9,096 nt of DNA from JANLSE01 sp038214135 (GTDB lineage: Bacteria; Chloroflexota; Chloroflexia; Chloroflexales; Roseiflexaceae), in NCBI GenBank assembly GCA_038214135.1, contig JBBQSD010000190.1:1-9096 (forward strand), read 5' to 3'. Positions 6,893 through 9,096 of this stretch are shown here, piece by piece (within the stretch, counting starts at the first letter, position 1; every line of letters begins with the position of its first letter). A program made the translations under genes and the position numbers. The notes beneath the pieces are model-generated. The model did not search any database. It saw only the letters and a program-made list of their open reading frames with translations, and was not told where the DNA came from.

Positions 6893-7107
6893 TAGACTTT
6901 GCGTATTTCATCGGGGATGGTTCGCTTACCCAGCGCGGGCTGAAGCCGCGCGGCTATGGGTAGATCGTCCCGTTGCCGCAGGCTTCAGCCTGCGGGTGGA
7001 GTGGAGGGGTATCGATCATTCTCCCCAATTATTTGGTCAATCTCCATAGGCTGCACGGCTACCAGAAGCACCAACTATTCTGACTTCTGACTCCTGATTC
7101 CTGACTC
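6893..7107. other. convergent intergenic region
   Basis: This 215-bp gap lies between the 3' ends of the anti-sigma gene (plus) and the S33 hydrolase gene (minus). It holds the inverted palindrome pair and the heptamer array annotated separately. No open frame with coding character, tRNA or T-run terminator was found in the remainder. Confidence 0.7.
6933..6995. repeat. pair of inverted REP-like palindromes
   Basis: Two palindromic units face each other. The left one is GCGCGGGCTGAAGCCGCGC (6933-6951), imperfect by one base. The right one is CCGCAGGCTTCAGCCTGCGG (6976-6995), a 9-bp perfect stem with a TC loop. Their cores GGCTGAAGCC and GGCTTCAGCC are reverse complements, so the pair is an inverted doublet like a REPIN. 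It lies between convergent genes, where it could terminate transcription or protect 3' ends, but that role is inferred. Confidence 0.75.
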
Positions 7108-7108
7108 C
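7081..7108. repeat. heptanucleotide tandem repeat (consensus TGACTCC)
   Basis: Four 7-bp units, TGACTTC TGACTCC TGATTCC TGACTCC, run in tandem. Such short tandemly repeated heptamers are known from filamentous bacteria, especially cyanobacteria, as non-coding elements. The last base of the array is also the last base of the stop codon of the minus-strand S33 hydrolase gene (7108-7110), so the array begins exactly where coding ends. Confidence 0.75.
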
Positions 7109-8412
7109 TACACCTCGCCGCGCACCATTGCGATCAGCCGCCCAAGCACATGCTCACCATCTGCCCGCAATCCGTTATGCTGGTATTCATTGGTGATCCA
7201 CATGCGGCAGCCACGCAGCGTCCGCCCGGTTTCTTCCGAAAAGGCCAACTCGACATACATATCATCAGCATAGACGGCGGCAGCGCACGGCACCCGATTA
7301 GCCTGTAGCTGAGGAATATCGTAGAGCGCTGGCCAATCGTCGTGTTGCGCCAATAGCTTGGCTGCCTCGCGGAATGGGTGTAGCGTCGTATCTTCTGCAA
7401 ACATCCATGGGTAGATCATCTCGCCAGTAAAGGCAAATGGCATACCTGGCGCCGCATCAAATTCGGGATACTCAGCGCGAATCCGCTCGGCAGCCCAGTG
7501 CGCACCCATGCCCTGGCAGTAGATCGATTCGTGCAGCACTGCAAACAACGGGCTGGTAGCAAATGTCAGCGCTTCAAGCAGCCCATACAGGAATGTGTCG
7601 CTGCATTGCAGCCCATCGGCACCCTGGACAAAAGCCTCATCAAGCAGATAATGGATCTGCTCAAAGCCATCGCTGGCTCCCAAGGCCATGCCCAAGTACT
7701 GAAAGCGCTGTGGCGTCAAACGATCACCATCTGGCAAACGAACAGCATGTGCGTGTAGGTGAGCAACAATTGCCTGCGCCCGCTCCTGATCGGCAGGATA
7801 GCGCTCGAAATAGCGCCGGTTCTGTTCACGCACCCGCCGATAGGTCATTCGGTAGATCTCATCCGCCGTTCGATCAAGCGCAGCAAGCCCGCCAGTAAAG
7901 AACACCTCACGCAACCCCTGCGGCGCAAACGACAGGTAGGTTAGGAGGCAGAAACCACCATAGCTCTGGCCAAGGGCGCTCCAGGGTTGCGCTTCTCCAA
8001 GCAGTGCAATACGAAACCGTTCGGCATCTTGCACAATTGAATCGGCACGAAAGTGCATCAGATAGGCCGCCTGTTGCTGTGGCGAACCAAACTGAGCAAG
8101 AGTTTGGCGTGTTATTGGCGTGCTGCGACCAGTCCCACGTTGATCGAGCAGCAATATTCTATATTCTTCGGTCGCTCGCGCAATCCAGCCGCTCCGGCTG
8201 GCTGGACGTGGGGATTTGCCACCAGGCCCACCCTGAAAGAATACCAACCAGGGCAGATCAGCATGCTCCTTACCGACCGCAACAACCTCGCGGGCAAATA
8301 CAGAAATCTGCGGCCCACCGGGGCGAGCATAATCCAACGGCACCACAAGCTCGTGGTCGGTCAGCACCAATCCAGGAATACGATGGGTGATTGGCATAGG
8401 TATTACATCCAT
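7108..8412 (-). CDS. S33 family alpha/beta hydrolase, prolyl aminopeptidase (proline iminopeptidase)-like
   Basis: This 434-residue protein is an alpha/beta-hydrolase of peptidase family S33, probably releasing N-terminal proline or similar residues from peptides in the cytosol. LVFFQGGPGG (56-65) forms the oxyanion loop. LLLDQRGTGRS (87-97) is the characteristic S33 motif. GQSYGG (148-153) contains the nucleophile Ser150. VYADDMYVEL (380-389) carries the acid, Asp383 or Asp384, and EYQHNGLR (409-416) carries His412. A large cap insert lies between about 180 and 340. The length matches the long prolyl aminopeptidase class (about 425 residues, Aeromonas sobria type) rather than the 310-residue class. 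There is no signal peptide. The first ATG (8412) has no visible ribosome-binding site; Met6 (8397) has GGATG 8 bp upstream and may be the true start. It is convergent with the sigma operon and has no evident link to it. Substrate preference cannot be read from the sequence. Confidence 0.9.
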   Translation of the reverse strand: MDVIPMPITHRIPGLVLTDHELVVPLDYARPGGPQISVFAREVVAVGKEHADLPWLVFFQGGPGGKSPRPASRSGWIARATEEYRILLLDQRGTGRSTPITRQTLAQFGSPQQQAAYLMHFRADSIVQDAERFRIALLGEAQPWSALGQSYGGFCLLTYLSFAPQGLREVFFTGGLAALDRTADEIYRMTYRRVREQNRRYFERYPADQERAQAIVAHLHAHAVRLPDGDRLTPQRFQYLGMALGASDGFEQIHYLLDEAFVQGADGLQCSDTFLYGLLEALTFATSPLFAVLHESIYCQGMGAHWAAERIRAEYPEFDAAPGMPFAFTGEMIYPWMFAEDTTLHPFREAAKLLAQHDDWPALYDIPQLQANRVPCAAAVYADDMYVELAFSEETGRTLRGCRMWITNEYQHNGLRADGEHVLGRLIAMVRGEV

Positions 8413-8614
8413 TCAGTTAGGTAGTGATTGCACGAACTGCCCACGCACGCGCCATTAACGAGATTGACCCATCGGTTTGTATTGGCAGGCGCGCTCGTAT
8501 GCATTCTCGAAGTTCCACCCGAGCTGCCTCCGTGAGCGATATGGCATAGGTTGGGGCTGTACCTTGGCCACCCAAGAATGGCTGCATCCCAAAAGTAGCG
8601 CATCAGGTCCATCA

Positions 8615-8642
8615 GGGTAGGCGGTTCACGAACCACCCCTAC
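8615..8642. repeat. palindromic hairpin repeat around GGTTCACGAACC
   Basis: The sequence GTAGGCGGTTCACGAACC followed by ACCCCTAC forms a long imperfect palindrome. GGTTC and GAACC pair around an AC loop, and GGGTAG pairs with the CCCCTAC side after a C/A mismatch. Elements of this GGTTCGCGAACC type are frequent in intergenic DNA of Chloroflexota. No function is implied by position. Confidence 0.65.
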
Positions 8643-8693
8643 GCATTGCCCATGCAACCGCGTATAACCAATGAATGGCCCGCAATAATCCCT

Positions 8694-8711
8694 GTAGGGC
8701 GTAGCAGCAGC
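8694..8711 (+). repeat. single copy of the GTAGGGCGTAGCAGCAGC element
   Basis: This is a lone copy of the element that also makes up the two inverted doublets further right. It differs from the others by having three rather than four G residues after GTA. Confidence 0.65.
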
Positions 8712-8721
8712 GTGGAGCATT

Positions 8722-8790
8722 GAGGGCGTAGCAGCAGCAGTTCTTGATCGAGAGAGGTGGCATACACTAGGCTGCTGCTACGCCCCTACC
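8722..8790. repeat. REPIN-like inverted doublet 1
   Basis: GAGGGCGTAGCAGCAGC (from 8722) is followed about 30 bp later by its inverse GCTGCTGCTACGCCCCTACC (8771-8790). The two arms can form one long hairpin. The same architecture recurs at 8921-8990, which argues for a mobile or copied palindromic family rather than chance. Confidence 0.7.
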
Positions 8791-8824
8791 CAGCGTGTGG
8801 CATCGTTGTGCGATAGCATGGCTA

Positions 8825-8896
8825 ATCACCACCATCACCACCATCACCACCATCACCACCATCACCACCATCATCACCATCACCACCATCATCATA
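8825..8896. repeat. 9-bp satellite, consensus ATCACCACC, about 8 units
   Basis: Five perfect units of ATCACCACC run from 8825 to 8869. Then come ATCATCACC, another perfect unit and ATCATCATA, before the array dissolves into CATCAT. It is a microsatellite or minisatellite that probably varies in copy number by slippage. It lies between the two inverted doublets. It lacks spacers and so is not a CRISPR array. Confidence 0.9.
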
Positions 8897-8920
8897 CATC
8901 ATAATGATCCGCAATGCCCC

Positions 8921-8990
8921 GTAGGGGCGCAGCAGCAGCCATTATTTGTGTATGACATGGTGATTGCACGCTGCTGCTGCGCCCGTTCCC
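8921..8990. repeat. REPIN-like inverted doublet 2
   Basis: GTAGGGGCGCAGCAGCAGCC (8921-8940) and the inverse CGCTGCTGCTGCGCCCGTTC (from about 8969) are separated by about 28 bp. Compared with doublet 1 the element has CGC instead of CGT at its centre. That change is present in both arms, so the arms appear to have changed together and kept pairing. Confidence 0.7.
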
Positions 8991-9096
8991 CATTGATTTG
9001 CATTGAGGACACGGCAGTGCTCTCCACGAGCCGATTGATTAGGAAGCTCGGTCAATCAAATGTGACCAGTGGGGTGGTGTAAGTTTCAGTGCTCTC

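Larger units (their letters stand above)
8413..9096. other. gene-poor repeat-rich region
   Basis: I see no convincing gene in these 684 bp. Open frames on both strands run through palindromes and microsatellite DNA and show no family features. The region holds a hairpin repeat, five copies of a GTAGGGGCGYAGCAGCAGC element and a 9-bp satellite. CAGTGCTCTC occurs twice near the right edge (9015-9024 and 9087-9096). On the minus strand the last 14 codons from the right edge read ESTETYTTPLVTFD and stop at TCA 9052-9054. This could be the C-terminus of a gene outside the window, but it is too short to call. Confidence 0.6.

Noticed and set aside
8403..8720. 105-residue minus-strand open frame
   Set aside because: It overlaps the start of the S33 gene, runs through the 8615-8642 hairpin and a GCAGC repeat, and has no family features.
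8825..8902. CRISPR-like array
   Set aside because: The 9-bp units are contiguous without unique spacers, so this is a satellite.
8795..9082. 95-residue plus-strand open frame
   Set aside because: Much of it is ITTITT-type sequence from the ATCACCACC satellite, and it also spans doublet 2. It looks like repeat DNA, not a gene.
9052..9096. C-terminus of a minus-strand gene entering from the right edge
   Set aside because: Only 14 codons are visible and they match nothing recognisable; another frame is also open for a similar length.

Overview
The window most resembles a chromosome segment from a filamentous, Chloroflexota-type bacterium of the Herpetosiphon/Kouleothrix/Roseiflexus kind. This is inferred from moderate GC content, the protein families present (a TPR-CHAT protein, an atypical sigma factor with a soluble zinc-finger anti-sigma partner, a large S33 aminopeptidase, a subtilase) and intergenic DNA full of short palindromic repeats. 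No taxonomic marker gene is present, so the assignment is tentative.

Layout. Bases 1-313 (minus) hold the remnant of a subtilisin-like S8 serine peptidase. It keeps the oxyanion-hole region but has lost everything upstream of it. A GC-rich nested inverted repeat (338-393) separates it from a large TPR-CHAT caspase-like protease (409-3069, minus) with both catalytic residues intact. A 155-bp divergent intergenic region carrying a four-copy, 10-bp-phased repeat separates the CHAT gene from a rightward cluster. That cluster is a CLCA/M64-like zinc metallopeptidase without a signal peptide (3225-5345), a divergent sigma-70-type sigma factor (5417-6181) and a soluble anti-sigma-like protein with an HxxxCxxC zinc motif and a beta-rich C-terminal domain (6197-6892). 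A long-stem hairpin lies between the metallopeptidase and sigma genes. After 215 bp of palindromic and heptamer repeats comes a convergent S33 prolyl-aminopeptidase-like hydrolase (7108-8412, minus). The last ~680 bp contain no convincing gene but several repeat families, including two REPIN-like inverted doublets either side of a 9-bp satellite.

Working hypothesis: the four genes at 409-6892 form one signalling module. A cytosolic CHAT protease with a TPR sensor or docking array is encoded back-to-back with a second protease and a sigma/anti-sigma pair. The anti-sigma has no membrane segment, so conventional membrane-site proteolysis is unlikely and a cytosolic protease is an attractive release trigger. 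The logic parallels the type III-E CRISPR TPR-CHAT/Csx30/sigma pathway, but no Cas gene or CRISPR array is present. Family assignments rest on visible motifs; the functional link between the proteins is inference.
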